A DNA stretch of 64,000 nucleotides from Clostridium_AD sp937920395 (GCA_052274345.1 DAVZGP010000011.1:1-64000), one strand, 5' to 3'. Positions 26,149 through 35,987 are shown, numbered from the stretch's first letter. The notes: generated by a model from the sequence alone, not told the origin. Made by a program: numbers and translations.

Positions 26149-27381
26149 CTATTTATATAATGGGAATCTACTGCATAACTCTTTTACTTTTTCTCTAATT
26201 GGCGCCAAATTACCTTCTCTATTTTCTATAGTTTCATTTATAAGTGCAGCTATTGTTCTCATTTCTTCTTCTTTAAATCCTCTTGTAGTTACTGCTGGTG
26301 TACCAATTCTTATACCACTTGTAACAAATGGACTTAAAGTTTCATTTGGTACAGTATTTTTATTTACAGTAATTCCAACTATATCTAACAACTTTTCAGC
26401 TTCTTTACCAGTAATGCTTTTATTTGTTAATTCTATTAATAAAAGATGATTATCCGTACCACCAGATACTAACTTAAAACCATATTTTTGAAGTTCTTTT
26501 CCAAGTAGTTTTGCATTTTTAACAACTTGTTCAATATAAACTTTAAATTCTGGTTTAAGCGCTTCTCCGAAACAAACAGCTTTGGCAGCAATAGTATGCA
26601 TTAAAGGTCCACCTTGCATACCTGGGAAAATAGATTTATCTATTGCTTTTGCATATTTCTCTTTGCATAAAATCACGCCACCTCTAGGTCCCCTCAATGT
26701 TTTATGAGTTGTTGTAGTCACAAAATCAGCATATGGAACTGGAGACTCATGTGCACCTGTTGCAACAAGACCTGCAATATGTGCCATATCTACAAACATA
26801 TACGCATTAACTTCATCACATATTTCTCTAAATAGTTTAAAATTTATGGCTCTTGGATAAGCGCTAGCTCCAACAACTATCATTTTAGGGTTATGTTTTT
26901 TAGCCAAAGCTCTAACTTTTTCATAATCTATTGTTTCTGTCTCTAAATCAACACCATAAGGAACGAAATTATATAACATTCCAGAAAAATTTACAGGACT
27001 TCCATGAGTTAAATGTCCACCATGACTCAAATTCATACCTAATACTGTATCTCCTGGTTTAAGCACAGAGAAATAAACAGCCATATTAGCTTGAGATCCT
27101 GAATGTGGTTGTACATTAGCGTGATCAGCACCAAAAAGTTCTTTAATTCTTGTGCGTGCTAAATTTTCTACTTTATCGACTACTTCACATCCGCCATAAT
27201 ATCTTTTGCCAGGATACCCTTCTGCATATTTATTAGTTAATATAGATCCATTTGCTTCAAGTACAGCTCTACTAACAAAATTTTCTGAAGCAATTAGTTC
27301 GATATGATCCTCCTGCCTTGTGTTCTCTTCTTCAATTATTTTGTAAACTTCTAAATCACTGTTTTTCAAATATTCTTTCAT
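26149..27381 (-). CDS. glyA: Serine hydroxymethyltransferase
   Basis: A 410-residue PLP enzyme that converts serine and tetrahydrofolate to glycine and 5,10-methylene-THF, the main one-carbon source. The PLP lysine is in TTTHKTLRGPRGG. The N-terminal ELIASENFVSRAVLEA, NKYAEGYPGKRYYGG and the QPHSGSQANMAVY segment are typical. I chose the ATG at 27381 because GGATGGG is 7 nt upstream; the ATG at 27393 has its site directly adjacent. No glycine riboswitch is seen in the region before it. Confidence 0.97.
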   Translation of the reverse strand: MKEYLKNSDLEVYKIIEEENTRQEDHIELIASENFVSRAVLEANGSILTNKYAEGYPGKRYYGGCEVVDKVENLARTRIKELFGADHANVQPHSGSQANMAVYFSVLKPGDTVLGMNLSHGGHLTHGSPVNFSGMLYNFVPYGVDLETETIDYEKVRALAKKHNPKMIVVGASAYPRAINFKLFREICDEVNAYMFVDMAHIAGLVATGAHESPVPYADFVTTTTHKTLRGPRGGVILCKEKYAKAIDKSIFPGMQGGPLMHTIAAKAVCFGEALKPEFKVYIEQVVKNAKLLGKELQKYGFKLVSGGTDNHLLLIELTNKSITGKEAEKLLDIVGITVNKNTVPNETLSPFVTSGIRIGTPAVTTRGFKEEEMRTIAALINETIENREGNLAPIREKVKELCSRFPLYK

Positions 27382-27393
27382 GTTAATACCCAT

Positions 27394-27772
27394 CCTCTCG
27401 TCTTTTAAATTGAATAATCTAATAAAATGATTCCATTAATAATTATAAAAATCAATAAAAATAATACTCTGAAATTTCAGAAATAAATAGTATATTTATA
27501 TTATAAAATTTTATAGGATAATTATCAACTAAAACATGATAATTCAATGAATTTTTCTGGGTTTTTAATTAAATAGTATTAATACAAGAAATTAATAATA
27601 CAAACCATAGTTTTTTTATCATATATGACATATAAAATCAAAAAATAATAAATAAAATAACTTAATTTTCTAACTAATAATAATTTATTAGATTTATGGT
27701 ATATAATAATAGAGCAATTTTATTATTATATGATATAAAATTAAAATGATATTTATTTTGAAAGGAGATTAT
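27394..27772. other. AT-rich divergent intergenic region
   Basis: This interval separates glyA from the ThrE-like genes. It is very AT-rich with several TATAAT-like sequences in both directions, so it must hold divergent promoters. I find no glycine riboswitch, T-box or stable terminator. One CTGAAATTTCAG palindrome lies at about 27469. Confidence 0.6.
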
Positions 27773-28546
27773 ATGTATACTGACGATATCATTCAAATCG
27801 CTGCTGAAGCCGGTAAAATCATTTTAGAAAATGGCGGAGAAACTTATAGGGTAGAGCAAACAATAACCATGATATGTAAATCTTATGGCATACCAAGAAC
27901 TGAAAGTTTTGTTACTCCTACGGGCATTATGATTTCTATAACTAATAGTAAAAATCAGACCATTTCATTAATTAGAAGGATTCACATTAGGACAGTTAAT
28001 CTTCGCAAGGTTTCCATGATTAATAATCTATCAAGGCAAGTTGTAACGAGCCCTTTATCCATAATGGATATAAAAAATGAAATTGAATATATTAATAATT
28101 TACCACCTTATTCTCAAAAGACTACTACTTTTTTTTCAGCTTTCTGCGCAGGATTTTTTACGTTACTTTTTGGAGGAAATTACAAAGATTTTTTTGTAGC
28201 CTTTATAATAGGAGCACTTATTAATTATTTAAGTTTATTTTTGGATAAATTCGAAGTAAATAGTTTTTTAAAAAATATGCTTGGTGGTTCTCTTGCTGCG
28301 CTCATAGCGCTAATAGCTAACTCATTACATTTAGTAGGCAATATGGATACTATAATAATAGGGTCAATAATGTTATTAGTACCTGGCATAGCCATAACAA
28401 ATGCAATAAGGGATACAATTGCTGGGGATTTAGTTTCTGGTATCTCTAGATCTATAGAGGCTTTATTTATAGCTGTAGCAATATCTTCTGGTACAAGTAT
28501 AATTTTTAAAATTTGGTTCTTATTATTTGGAGGTACTCTTATATGA
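27773..28546 (+). CDS. ThrE-type threonine/serine exporter, N-terminal-domain subunit
   Basis: A 257-residue membrane protein of the DUF1212/ThrE N-terminal family. A soluble N-terminal part (IIQIAAEAGKIILENGGETYRVEQTI and SFVTPTGIMISI) is followed by about five transmembrane helices, with LVPGIAITNAIRDTIAGDLVSG in the membrane region. ThrE exports threonine and serine in Corynebacterium as one chain; Firmicutes split it in two. The start at 27773 is preceded by AAAGGAG. It overlaps the next gene by 4 nt (ATGA), so the two subunits are made together. Confidence 0.88.
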   Translation: MYTDDIIQIAAEAGKIILENGGETYRVEQTITMICKSYGIPRTESFVTPTGIMISITNSKNQTISLIRRIHIRTVNLRKVSMINNLSRQVVTSPLSIMDIKNEIEYINNLPPYSQKTTTFFSAFCAGFFTLLFGGNYKDFFVAFIIGALINYLSLFLDKFEVNSFLKNMLGGSLAALIALIANSLHLVGNMDTIIIGSIMLLVPGIAITNAIRDTIAGDLVSGISRSIEALFIAVAISSGTSIIFKIWFLLFGGTLI

Positions 28547-28974
28547 TTCTTAATTCATTTTATGCATTTTTAAGTTCTCTAGGTTTTGGAGTACTATTCA
28601 ACATTCGTGGTAAAAACCTAATAATCGCATCACTTGGAGGCGGACTTGCTTGGCTAACTTATCTTATTTCAGGAAGACTTCAACCATCCCTTGTTTTTTC
28701 ATTATTTCTTGCATCAATGGTTGGTAGCATTTATTCAGAAATAATGGCAAGATTATATAAAAATCCTGTGACTATGTTTGTAATCTGTGCAATTATACCA
28801 CTTGTGCCCGGCGGTGGAATGTATTACGCTACCCTTGAAGCTGTAAAAGGTAACTTTACTCTCGCTCTAACCAAAGGTGCTGAAACGCTGTTTAGTGCAG
28901 GTGCAATTGCAGTTGGAATAGTATTTGTAGCTTCCATAAGTACTATTTTCAAAAAAATAAAAATAAAGAAGTAA
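28543..28974 (+). CDS. ThrE-type exporter, C-terminal-domain subunit (DUF3815)
   Basis: A 143-residue hydrophobic protein with about four or five transmembrane helices, matching the DUF3815/ThrE C-terminal family. The segment CAIIPLVPGGGMYYATLEAVKG is characteristic. It is the partner of the preceding gene, and together they likely form one threonine/serine exporter in the cytoplasmic membrane. The start at 28543 overlaps the preceding stop and follows GGAGG; an ATG-like frame extends further upstream without a site. The gene ends inside a perfect palindromic terminator. Confidence 0.86.
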   Translation: MILNSFYAFLSSLGFGVLFNIRGKNLIIASLGGGLAWLTYLISGRLQPSLVFSLFLASMVGSIYSEIMARLYKNPVTMFVICAIIPLVPGGGMYYATLEAVKGNFTLALTKGAETLFSAGAIAVGIVFVASISTIFKKIKIKK

Positions 28975-29004
28975 AATTTGATATCAAATTTTACTTCTTT
29001 ATTT
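28961..29004. terminator. Bidirectional terminator between the exporter genes and the CsoR-like gene
   Basis: A perfect 44-bp palindrome centred on GATATC (28980-28985), with 19-nt arms. It overlaps the stop codons of both convergent genes, so it terminates both. The T-rich ends support intrinsic termination in each direction. Confidence 0.92.
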
Positions 29005-29309
29005 TATTTTAAAAACATAAGAAAAGTTGAGACTAACTCTTCAATTTTAGCTTTTTCTTCATTCTTTTCTTCCAGATGATCATCACTTTCATGTAAAAGA
29101 CAGTTTTTTGTATATCTTTCTAAAACAAGCCCACCAACTTTATTCATAGCTGACCTTGCTGCAGCCACTTGAACCAATACGTCTTTACAGCAAGCTTCAC
29201 ATGTTACCATCTTTTCTATACCTTTAACTTGTCCCTCGATTTTTCTCAATCTAATTTGAATGTTTTTTACTAACTCATCATTTATTGATTTATCATTATC
29301 ATTTATCAT
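29004..29309 (-). CDS. CsoR/FrmR/CstR family repressor (DUF156)
   Basis: A 101-residue all-helical DNA-binding repressor. KIEGQVKGIEKMV is the family signature. Aligned to Bacillus CsoR, Cys41 and Cys70 match the two copper-binding cysteines, but the His ligand is Tyr66, so the copper site is incomplete. Two more cysteines (37 and 40) lie nearby. The pattern of two cysteines without the histidine resembles persulfide-sensing CstR, so sulfur stress is as likely as metal. It overlaps the aspS stop by 4 nt (ATGA), so it is cotranscribed with aspS. No target gene is adjacent. Confidence 0.85.
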   Translation of the reverse strand: MINDNDKSINDELVKNIQIRLRKIEGQVKGIEKMVTCEACCKDVLVQVAAARSAMNKVGGLVLERYTKNCLLHESDDHLEEKNEEKAKIEELVSTFLMFLK

Positions 29310-31087
29310 TTTACCTCAGCTTTTATAATACCAAGTTCTTTAAGCTGCTTGTCATCAACCATGTTTGGTGCTTCACTCATTGGACAATAAGCATTTTGAT
29401 TTTTAGGGAAAGCAATTACATCCTTGATGTTATCAGTTCCAGCTAAGAACATTATCATTCTATCGAGTCCAAAAGCAAGTCCGCCGTGAGGTGGTGGTCC
29501 AAACTTAAATGCTTCTAGTAAAAATCCAAATCTTTCCCATGCCTTTTCACGTGTAAATCCCAAGACTTTAAACATAGTTTCTTGAAGCTCTGAACTATGT
29601 ATTCTTATACTTCCTCCACCTAATTCTTCTCCGTTTAAGACTATATCATAGGCTTTAGCACGAACTCGACCTGGATCTGATTCAAGATACTGTAGATCTT
29701 CATCCATTGGCATTGTGAAAGGATGATGTGCTGCTATATATCTATTTTCTTCTTCGCTATAATCAAATAAAGGAAATTCTGTAATCCATACAAAATTAAA
29801 TTCATTATTATCCTTCAAAATTTCTAGTTCTTTGGCTACATGTAATCTTAATGCACCTAAACTTTGTAGTGTTATACTATCCTTGTCTGCAACAATAAGC
29901 ACTAAATCTCCGGTTTTTGCATCTACCTTATCAAGTATTGCTTGCATTTTCTCATCACTAAAAAACTTAGCCATAGGTGATTTTATTCCATCTTCTTTAC
30001 ATGCAATCCATGCAAGTCCTTTTGCTCTATATGTCTTAACAAGCTCTCCAAATTTATCCAATTTCTTTCTTCCCATATCTGCCGCATTTTCAACTTTTAT
30101 AGCCCTTACTGAGCCACCACTTTCTATTGCATTTTTAAATACTACAAATTCAGAATCTTTTACGACGCTTGTTATATCGTTAATTTCCATTCCAAATCTT
30201 ATATCTGGCTTATCTGATCCATATTTACTCATAGCTTCTTTATATTTCATTCGTCTTATAGGAAGTTTTACATTCTCATTGACAACTTCTTTAAATACCT
30301 TTTTAATTAATGCTTCGTTAATAGCCATAACATCATCTTCTTCAACAAAGGACATCTCTATGTCAATTTGTGTAAACTCCGGTTGTCTATTAGCTCTTAA
30401 ATCTTCATCTCTAAAACATCTAGCAAGTTGAAAGTATTTATCATACCCTGACACCATTAGTAATTGTTTAAATAGTTGTGGTGATTGTGGGAGTGCATAA
30501 AACATACCTGGATAATTTCTACTTGGAACTAGATAATCCCGTGCACCCTCTGGTGTACTTTTTGTAAGTATAGGTGTTTCTATTTCTAAAAAACCATTTT
30601 CATCTAAAAAGTCGCGAACAACCTTAGTTGTTTTAGAACGTATCATAAATATTTTTTGCATATCCGGTCTTCTTAAATCTAAATATCTATATTTTAGACG
30701 TATATTTTCTGCTGCATCTAAACCTTCTTTTATATATATAGGTGGTGTTTCTGATTCTGATAATATTTTTATATTCTCTCCTTTAACCTCTACGAGTCCA
30801 GTTGGTAAATTTTCATTTGGAGATTGTCTTTTAACAAGTTCGCCAGTTACAGCAAGGCAGTACTCTGGTTTTACTTTATCTGCCTTTTCAAAAGCTTCTT
30901 TGTTTATTTCTTCTCCAAATACTAATTGTAATATTCCTGTTCTATCTCTTAAATCTATGAAAACAAGTCCCCCTAGATTTCTTTTTCTTTGAACCCAACC
31001 CATTACTGTTACTATATTTGATATGTGTGATTCTCTAAGATCGCCACACATATTGGTTCTCTTTAAACCATTTAATGCTTCTGCCAT
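29306..31087 (-). CDS. aspS: Aspartate--tRNA ligase
   Basis: A 593-residue class II synthetase that charges tRNA-Asp (and possibly tRNA-Asn if the genome uses the indirect route). The N-terminal OB fold includes VMGWVQRKRNLGGLVFIDLRD. Motif 2 is FQLARCFRDEDLRANRQPEFTQID, a GAD insertion follows, and motif 3 contains GLAFGLDRMIM. Length matches bacterial-type AspRS. The ATG has a ribosome binding site. It is in the run relA-dtd-MBL hydrolase-hemZ-aspS, and overlaps the CsoR-like gene. Confidence 0.97.
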   Translation of the reverse strand: MAEALNGLKRTNMCGDLRESHISNIVTVMGWVQRKRNLGGLVFIDLRDRTGILQLVFGEEINKEAFEKADKVKPEYCLAVTGELVKRQSPNENLPTGLVEVKGENIKILSESETPPIYIKEGLDAAENIRLKYRYLDLRRPDMQKIFMIRSKTTKVVRDFLDENGFLEIETPILTKSTPEGARDYLVPSRNYPGMFYALPQSPQLFKQLLMVSGYDKYFQLARCFRDEDLRANRQPEFTQIDIEMSFVEEDDVMAINEALIKKVFKEVVNENVKLPIRRMKYKEAMSKYGSDKPDIRFGMEINDITSVVKDSEFVVFKNAIESGGSVRAIKVENAADMGRKKLDKFGELVKTYRAKGLAWIACKEDGIKSPMAKFFSDEKMQAILDKVDAKTGDLVLIVADKDSITLQSLGALRLHVAKELEILKDNNEFNFVWITEFPLFDYSEEENRYIAAHHPFTMPMDEDLQYLESDPGRVRAKAYDIVLNGEELGGGSIRIHSSELQETMFKVLGFTREKAWERFGFLLEAFKFGPPPHGGLAFGLDRMIMFLAGTDNIKDVIAFPKNQNAYCPMSEAPNMVDDKQLKELGIIKAEVK

Positions 31088-31165
31088 TTTATTTTCTCCT
31101 TCCCTTTGCTTTGATTATATTACATTTATATTAGTACATTTAGGCACTTTAATATCCATTACATT

Positions 31166-32593
31166 TTAAGTATATAATGTGTTTAGTAATATAATCTTTT
31201 TATCAATCATCTCATCTACTCTTTTTATGTATTCACGAACATCCTTTACATTCGCAAACCTTTCATGTCTATTTTCATCTAGAAACACAACTTTCGAAAC
31301 TGCATCTGCTCCTAGTGCAATTACTGTCTGTTTTTCTTCAATCATTTGAATATTATAGATTCCTTCTTTAGCTAAGGTAGTATATCCTATATTCTCCATA
31401 TTACCTATCATATTTTTCTGCTTATACATATAATATGGTTTCATATTAAGTTTTTTTGTGAGTTCTACAGTAAGCCCATACATTTTATTTAATTCTTCTT
31501 GCCCTGGAACTTCAAACCTATAATTATTAAGCATATTTTCATGAAGCCTTGAAGCTCTTTTTATAGACATACCATGAATTGTAATACTATCAGGTTTAAT
31601 TTTATAAATTTCATCACAAGTCTTTTTCATATGCGAAATTTTTTCTCCAGGTAACCCTACTATCAAATCCATATTTATGTTATCAAACCCTAATTCCCTT
31701 GCCATTTCAAATTTTTCGAAAACATCTTCTACGTTGTGATTTCTTCCAATTAATTTTAATGTATCATCATTCATTGTTTGAGGATTAATGCTTACTCTAT
31801 GTACTCCATATTTTTTCATAGTAATTAATTTTTCACGTGTTATACTATCCGGTCTTCCACATTCTACTGTAAATTCACGTATATTATTTTTTGAAACAAA
31901 TGCTTCGTATATACAATTCATTATAAACTCAAATTGTTCATTATTTATTGATGTAGGGGTACCCCCTCCAAAATATACACATTCAATGTTAAGCTTCTTT
32001 ACGCGTACATAATTACCCATTTCTGTAATTTCATAATATAATGCCTCAAGGTAAGGCATAACAATATTTTTACATTTACTAATAGGATTAGAAGTAAAAG
32101 AACAGTATATACACCTAGTAGGACAAAATGGCATATCAATATAAATACTTATATTATTCTTTTTCTTATTAACAATACTTTGCTCGAACTTTGCAACATC
32201 AATACAAAGACGTGCTTTATCTTCTCTTGTAACATGTTTTTCTTTAAATTCTGAGATTATTTTATCGTCCGTTACTCCCTTTTCAAGCAAATCAAGAGCC
32301 TTTTTAGAAGGTCTAATCCCTATTATTGTACCCCAAGGAAATTCCTGAGATGTTATTTTTGAAAAATATAAAAAAACGGCTTTTTTAACTTCATCTTTAA
32401 TTTTATATGAATTATTAACCATATATTCAAAATTCTCAGGCTCACCTTGTATATCTACTATAGTTTCCCCTACATTAATATTAAAATCATAATCTTCTTC
32501 TACGAATTTAATATCGGGAAAAAAGTAAAATAAATTTATTATTTGAAATACATCATAATTAAATTGTTTGTCACTTAATTTTACTCTTATCAT
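31166..32593 (-). CDS. hemZ: Radical-SAM coproporphyrinogen III dehydrogenase-like protein HemZ
   Basis: A 475-residue radical-SAM enzyme of the HemN/HemZ family. The [4Fe-4S] motif is CPTRCIYC (CxxxCxxC) after a roughly 160-residue N-terminal domain. SAM-binding GGGTPTSI and ITIHGMSIKRASRL are present. HemN-type members oxidise coproporphyrinogen III, while HemZ of Firmicutes is only loosely tied to haem. It lies between the MBL hydrolase and aspS, the standard clostridial position. The ATG has a weak site. Biochemical function is inferred from family only. Confidence 0.9.
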   Translation of the reverse strand: MIRVKLSDKQFNYDVFQIINLFYFFPDIKFVEEDYDFNINVGETIVDIQGEPENFEYMVNNSYKIKDEVKKAVFLYFSKITSQEFPWGTIIGIRPSKKALDLLEKGVTDDKIISEFKEKHVTREDKARLCIDVAKFEQSIVNKKKNNISIYIDMPFCPTRCIYCSFTSNPISKCKNIVMPYLEALYYEITEMGNYVRVKKLNIECVYFGGGTPTSINNEQFEFIMNCIYEAFVSKNNIREFTVECGRPDSITREKLITMKKYGVHRVSINPQTMNDDTLKLIGRNHNVEDVFEKFEMARELGFDNINMDLIVGLPGEKISHMKKTCDEIYKIKPDSITIHGMSIKRASRLHENMLNNYRFEVPGQEELNKMYGLTVELTKKLNMKPYYMYKQKNMIGNMENIGYTTLAKEGIYNIQMIEEKQTVIALGADAVSKVVFLDENRHERFANVKDVREYIKRVDEMIDKKIILLNTLYT

Positions 32594-32646
32594 CTTAACT
32601 CCTTAATAAACATAGCATATAAAATTATAATGTATTATACACCATA

Positions 32647-33255
32647 TTATTCCTGTAAAAATGGATTGTTTAATTTCTCTTTATTTATTGTGCTAATCGG
32701 ACCATGACCTGGATACACTATTGTATCACCTTGAATACATAAAAGCTTAGTTTTAATACTATTAATTATAGCATTAAAGTCCCCCCCTGCAAAATCTGTT
32801 CTTCCAATAGATCCTGCAAAAAGTGTATCTCCAGTAAAAGCACACTTTTCTGTTAAAAAGCTCATACCACCAGGTGTATGACCAGGAGTATCTAGACAAG
32901 TAATTTGAATATTTGAAACTTTTATTATATCCCCATCATTTAAAAATTTATCTGCACCACCTTTGATAAGAGGACCAAATAAATATTCTCCTTTAGTTAT
33001 TAAATCATCATCCTTTTTGCTTATACAAACTATTGCATTTGTTATCGCTTTAATTTCGCAAACACCCGATGTATGATCTACATGACCATGAGTTAAAAGT
33101 ATATACTTAACTTTGGCGCCCATATTGTTTATTACTTTAACAATATCATTAGCATCACCACCTGGATCAATTACTATTGCTTCTTTTGTTTTATCATCCA
33201 TTAATATATAACAATTTGCTCCATATATTCCCGCTATTATTTTTTTAATTTGCAT
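32647..33255 (-). CDS. MBL-fold metallohydrolase (YqgX/glyoxalase II-like)
   Basis: A 202-residue metallo-beta-lactamase-fold hydrolase. The zinc motif THGHVDHTSG, the GHTPGGMSF segment, the FTGDTLFAGSIGRTDF motif and the PGHGPIST end are intact. The family cleaves thioesters such as S-lactoylglutathione or other substrates; clostridia usually lack glutathione, so the substrate here is uncertain. It sits 10 bp after dtd in the relA operon, the usual order in Clostridium. Length is normal for the short YqgX group. Confidence 0.9.
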   Translation of the reverse strand: MQIKKIIAGIYGANCYILMDDKTKEAIVIDPGGDANDIVKVINNMGAKVKYILLTHGHVDHTSGVCEIKAITNAIVCISKKDDDLITKGEYLFGPLIKGGADKFLNDGDIIKVSNIQITCLDTPGHTPGGMSFLTEKCAFTGDTLFAGSIGRTDFAGGDFNAIINSIKTKLLCIQGDTIVYPGHGPISTINKEKLNNPFLQE

Positions 33256-33265
33256 TCTTACCCTC

Positions 33266-33712
33266 CTAGAAATCTTTCTTACTTTCTAAAAGTAAAGTTA
33301 CTGGACCATCATTTTGTATATAAACCTGCATATCTGCCCCAAAAATTCCAGTTTTAACTTCACCTAAGACTTCTGTACATTGTTTTACAAACTCTAAATA
33401 TAGTTTTTCTGATTGCTCGCCACCAAGAGCTCTCATAAAACTAGGTTTTCTACCTTTTCTACAGTCTCCATATAATGTAAATTGTGAGACTATAAGAAGT
33501 TCTCCCCCAACATCTATTAGAGATTTGTTCATTTTACCATCTTCATCGAAGATTCTAAGGTTTAAAATTTTATCCTTTAGGTACAATATATCTTCTACCG
33601 TATCTCCATCGCATATTCCAAGCAAAACATTTAAGCCAAACCCTATTTGACCTACTACTTTACCACTCACTTCAACCCTTGATGAATTAACTCTTTGAAC
33701 TACAGCTCTCAT
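33266..33712 (-). CDS. dtd: D-aminoacyl-tRNA deacylase
   Basis: A 148-residue enzyme that hydrolyses D-Tyr-tRNA and other D-aminoacyl-tRNAs, and Gly-tRNA-Ala. The N-terminal MRAVVQRVNSSRVEV, the SQFTLYGDCRKGRKPSF motif holding the catalytic Thr region, and the C-terminal cross-subunit NDGPVTLLLES (Gly-Pro motif) are all present. It lies directly after relA, a conserved Firmicute pair. Length and motifs are normal. Confidence 0.96.
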   Translation of the reverse strand: MRAVVQRVNSSRVEVSGKVVGQIGFGLNVLLGICDGDTVEDILYLKDKILNLRIFDEDGKMNKSLIDVGGELLIVSQFTLYGDCRKGRKPSFMRALGGEQSEKLYLEFVKQCTEVLGEVKTGIFGADMQVYIQNDGPVTLLLESKKDF

Positions 33713-33744
33713 AAATACATCTCCTAAATCAAGTAAAACAGTTT

Positions 33745-35928
33745 TTAATTTTTAATTCTATAAACTTCTAATACACCAGATAATTTAGCAATTTTCTTTT
33801 GTAACTCTTTCAAATTATCTATACCTGCAACTTTTAACTTTATATTTATTAAAGCAACATTGTTCTTTAAAGTTTTTGCGTTTATTGAATAAAGTTGAGT
33901 TTTAGTTAATGTTATTATCTCCATGATACTAGATAATAGACCATATTTATCATCTGCTTTAATTTGGATTTCAGTGATATAACCTTTTCCCTCAGATACT
34001 CCCCAACTTACTTCAACCATCTTATTTGCTTCATTTTTTATTAGTGATTTAGCATTTTTACAATCACGTCTATGAACAGAAACTCCACGACCCATTGTTA
34101 TATAACCTATTATTTCGTCTCCCGGAACTGGATTACAACATTTAGCGAAACGTACAAGTAGATTTCCTTCACCTTTAACTATTAGTCCTGAATAATCCAA
34201 TTTCTTTTTAGCATCTTTGTTTGTTGACTTTGTTATTGTTTGTTCAATATCCTCAACTGTCATATCTTCTTGTTTATTTTTATTTTCATAAACCTCTTTT
34301 AATCTATTTACTATAGTTGAAGGCATAATATCTCCAACTCCAACGTACGCAAACAAATCATCTAAACTTCTAAAATTATATTTTTTATATATTTTTTCTA
34401 TTGCTTCACCCTTAGCAATAACTGCAAAATTATATTCTTGTCTTTTGGATTCTCTCTCTAATAATTCTTTACCTTTTTCAATACTTTCTTCTCTTTTGGA
34501 CTTTTTAAACCAAGCCTTAATTTTACTCTTAGCTTGATTACTTTTTGTAATATTTAGCCAATCTATATTAGGTCCCTTGGCCGTAGGTGAAGTTATGACT
34601 TCAACTATTTCTCCAGTTTTTAAATGATATTCTAGTGGCACCATTCTTCCATTTACTTTTGCCCCCATGCATTTATTACCAATATCTGTATGGATCCTAT
34701 ATGCAAAATCAATTGGAGTTGCATCTAATGGCAAGTTAATAACCTCGCCTTTTGGTGTAAATACAAAAACTTCATCTGAGAATAAATCAATTTTAAATCC
34801 TTCCATAAATTCTTCTGCATCAAAAGTTTCTCCTTGCCACTCAAGAATATCCTTTAGCCATGAAAGTTTAGAATCAAGATTTTTATCATCACTTTGATCT
34901 GTACCCTCTTTATATTTCCAATGAGCTGCAATACCATACTCCGCAGTTTTGTGCATCTCATATGTTCTAATTTGTATTTCAAAAGGTTTCCCATGTGGTC
35001 CTATTACTGTTGAATGAAGTGACTGATACATGTTCGGTTTTGGCATAGCAATATAATCTTTAAATCTTCCTGGAATTGGTTTATAAACCGTATGTACTAT
35101 ACCTAAAGCTGCATAACAATTACCAATATCCTTAACTAAAATTCTAACCGCAGTCAAATCAAAAACTTGATCTATAGTTTTATTTTGAGTGACCATTTTT
35201 CTATAAATGCTATAAAAATGTTTTGGTCTTCCATCAAGATCAGCTTCTATTCCAACAATATTTAAATTATATTTTAATTCTTTCATTATATTGTTAATAT
35301 TTTCTTCACGCTCAACTCTTTTTTCCGCAATTTTTCTTACTAGATTATAGTACTCATTCGGGTTTAAATACCTAAGTGATAAATCCTCAAGTTCCCATTT
35401 TATTTTTGACATTCCAAGTCTATGTGCTAGTGGAGCATAGATATCTAAAGTTTCTTTTGCCTTTTGTTTTTGCTTTGCAATTGGCATGTACTTAAGAGTT
35501 CTCATATTATGAAGTCTATCTGCAAGCTTAATAAGAATAACTCTAATATCTTTTGCCATAGCAAGTAACATTTTACGAACATTATCAGCTTGTTCCTCTT
35601 CCTTAGTCTTATACTTTATGAGACCAAGCTTAGTCACGCCTTCCACCAAGTTTGCTACTTCTATATTAAATTCCATACTTACATCTTCAAAAGTATATAC
35701 TGTATCTTCAATTACATCATGAAGTAAGCCCGCAACAATTGTACTAGTATCAAGCCCCATTTCTGCTAAAATACATGCTACTTCTAATGGATGAACTATA
35801 TATGGTTCACCAGACTCTCTCTTTTGCTCCTTATGTGCAGCATAAGAAAAATTAAAGGCTTTAATAATAAGTTCTTTGTCTACATTCTTACAATTATTTT
35901 CAATCTTAGATAATAATTTTTCTAACAT
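33745..35928 (-). CDS. relA: Bifunctional (p)ppGpp synthetase/hydrolase RelA/SpoT (Rel)
   Basis: A 727-residue cytosolic stringent-response enzyme. The N-terminal HD domain keeps the metal site (LLHDVIEDT), so hydrolase activity is expected. The synthetase domain has RPKHFYSIYRKM and the PKPNMYQSLHST motif. TGS, zinc-finger-like (CCNPVPGDEIIGY) and ACT domains follow. It makes and removes (p)ppGpp in response to amino-acid starvation. It has its own promoter (35988-36016) and heads the run to dtd, the MBL hydrolase, hemZ and aspS. Length is typical. Confidence 0.97.
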   Translation of the reverse strand: MLEKLLSKIENNCKNVDKELIIKAFNFSYAAHKEQKRESGEPYIVHPLEVACILAEMGLDTSTIVAGLLHDVIEDTVYTFEDVSMEFNIEVANLVEGVTKLGLIKYKTKEEEQADNVRKMLLAMAKDIRVILIKLADRLHNMRTLKYMPIAKQKQKAKETLDIYAPLAHRLGMSKIKWELEDLSLRYLNPNEYYNLVRKIAEKRVEREENINNIMKELKYNLNIVGIEADLDGRPKHFYSIYRKMVTQNKTIDQVFDLTAVRILVKDIGNCYAALGIVHTVYKPIPGRFKDYIAMPKPNMYQSLHSTVIGPHGKPFEIQIRTYEMHKTAEYGIAAHWKYKEGTDQSDDKNLDSKLSWLKDILEWQGETFDAEEFMEGFKIDLFSDEVFVFTPKGEVINLPLDATPIDFAYRIHTDIGNKCMGAKVNGRMVPLEYHLKTGEIVEVITSPTAKGPNIDWLNITKSNQAKSKIKAWFKKSKREESIEKGKELLERESKRQEYNFAVIAKGEAIEKIYKKYNFRSLDDLFAYVGVGDIMPSTIVNRLKEVYENKNKQEDMTVEDIEQTITKSTNKDAKKKLDYSGLIVKGEGNLLVRFAKCCNPVPGDEIIGYITMGRGVSVHRRDCKNAKSLIKNEANKMVEVSWGVSEGKGYITEIQIKADDKYGLLSSIMEIITLTKTQLYSINAKTLKNNVALINIKLKVAGIDNLKELQKKIAKLSGVLEVYRIKN

Positions 35929-35951
35929 GCTTATACACTCCTAAAATCAAA

Positions 35952-35971
35952 GGCTGGTTAAATAACCAGCC
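35952..35971 (-). promoter_or_regulatory. Hairpin in the relA leader
   Basis: GGCTGGTTA (35952-35960) and TAACCAGCC (35963-35971) form a tight stem just downstream of the predicted relA start site. On the minus strand it is followed by TTTGATTTT. It could be a weak attenuator or the 3' end of a terminator for transcripts coming from apt. Confidence 0.5.
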
Positions 35972-35987
35972 AATACTTTTTACTAAT

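Noticed and set aside
27394..27772. Glycine riboswitch near glyA
   Set aside because: No GGA-rich aptamer core is seen; the gap is AT-rich and unstructured.
29832..30431. 199-codon open frame on the plus strand inside aspS
   Set aside because: It is a shadow of AspRS; the protein has no recognisable domain and no start signals.
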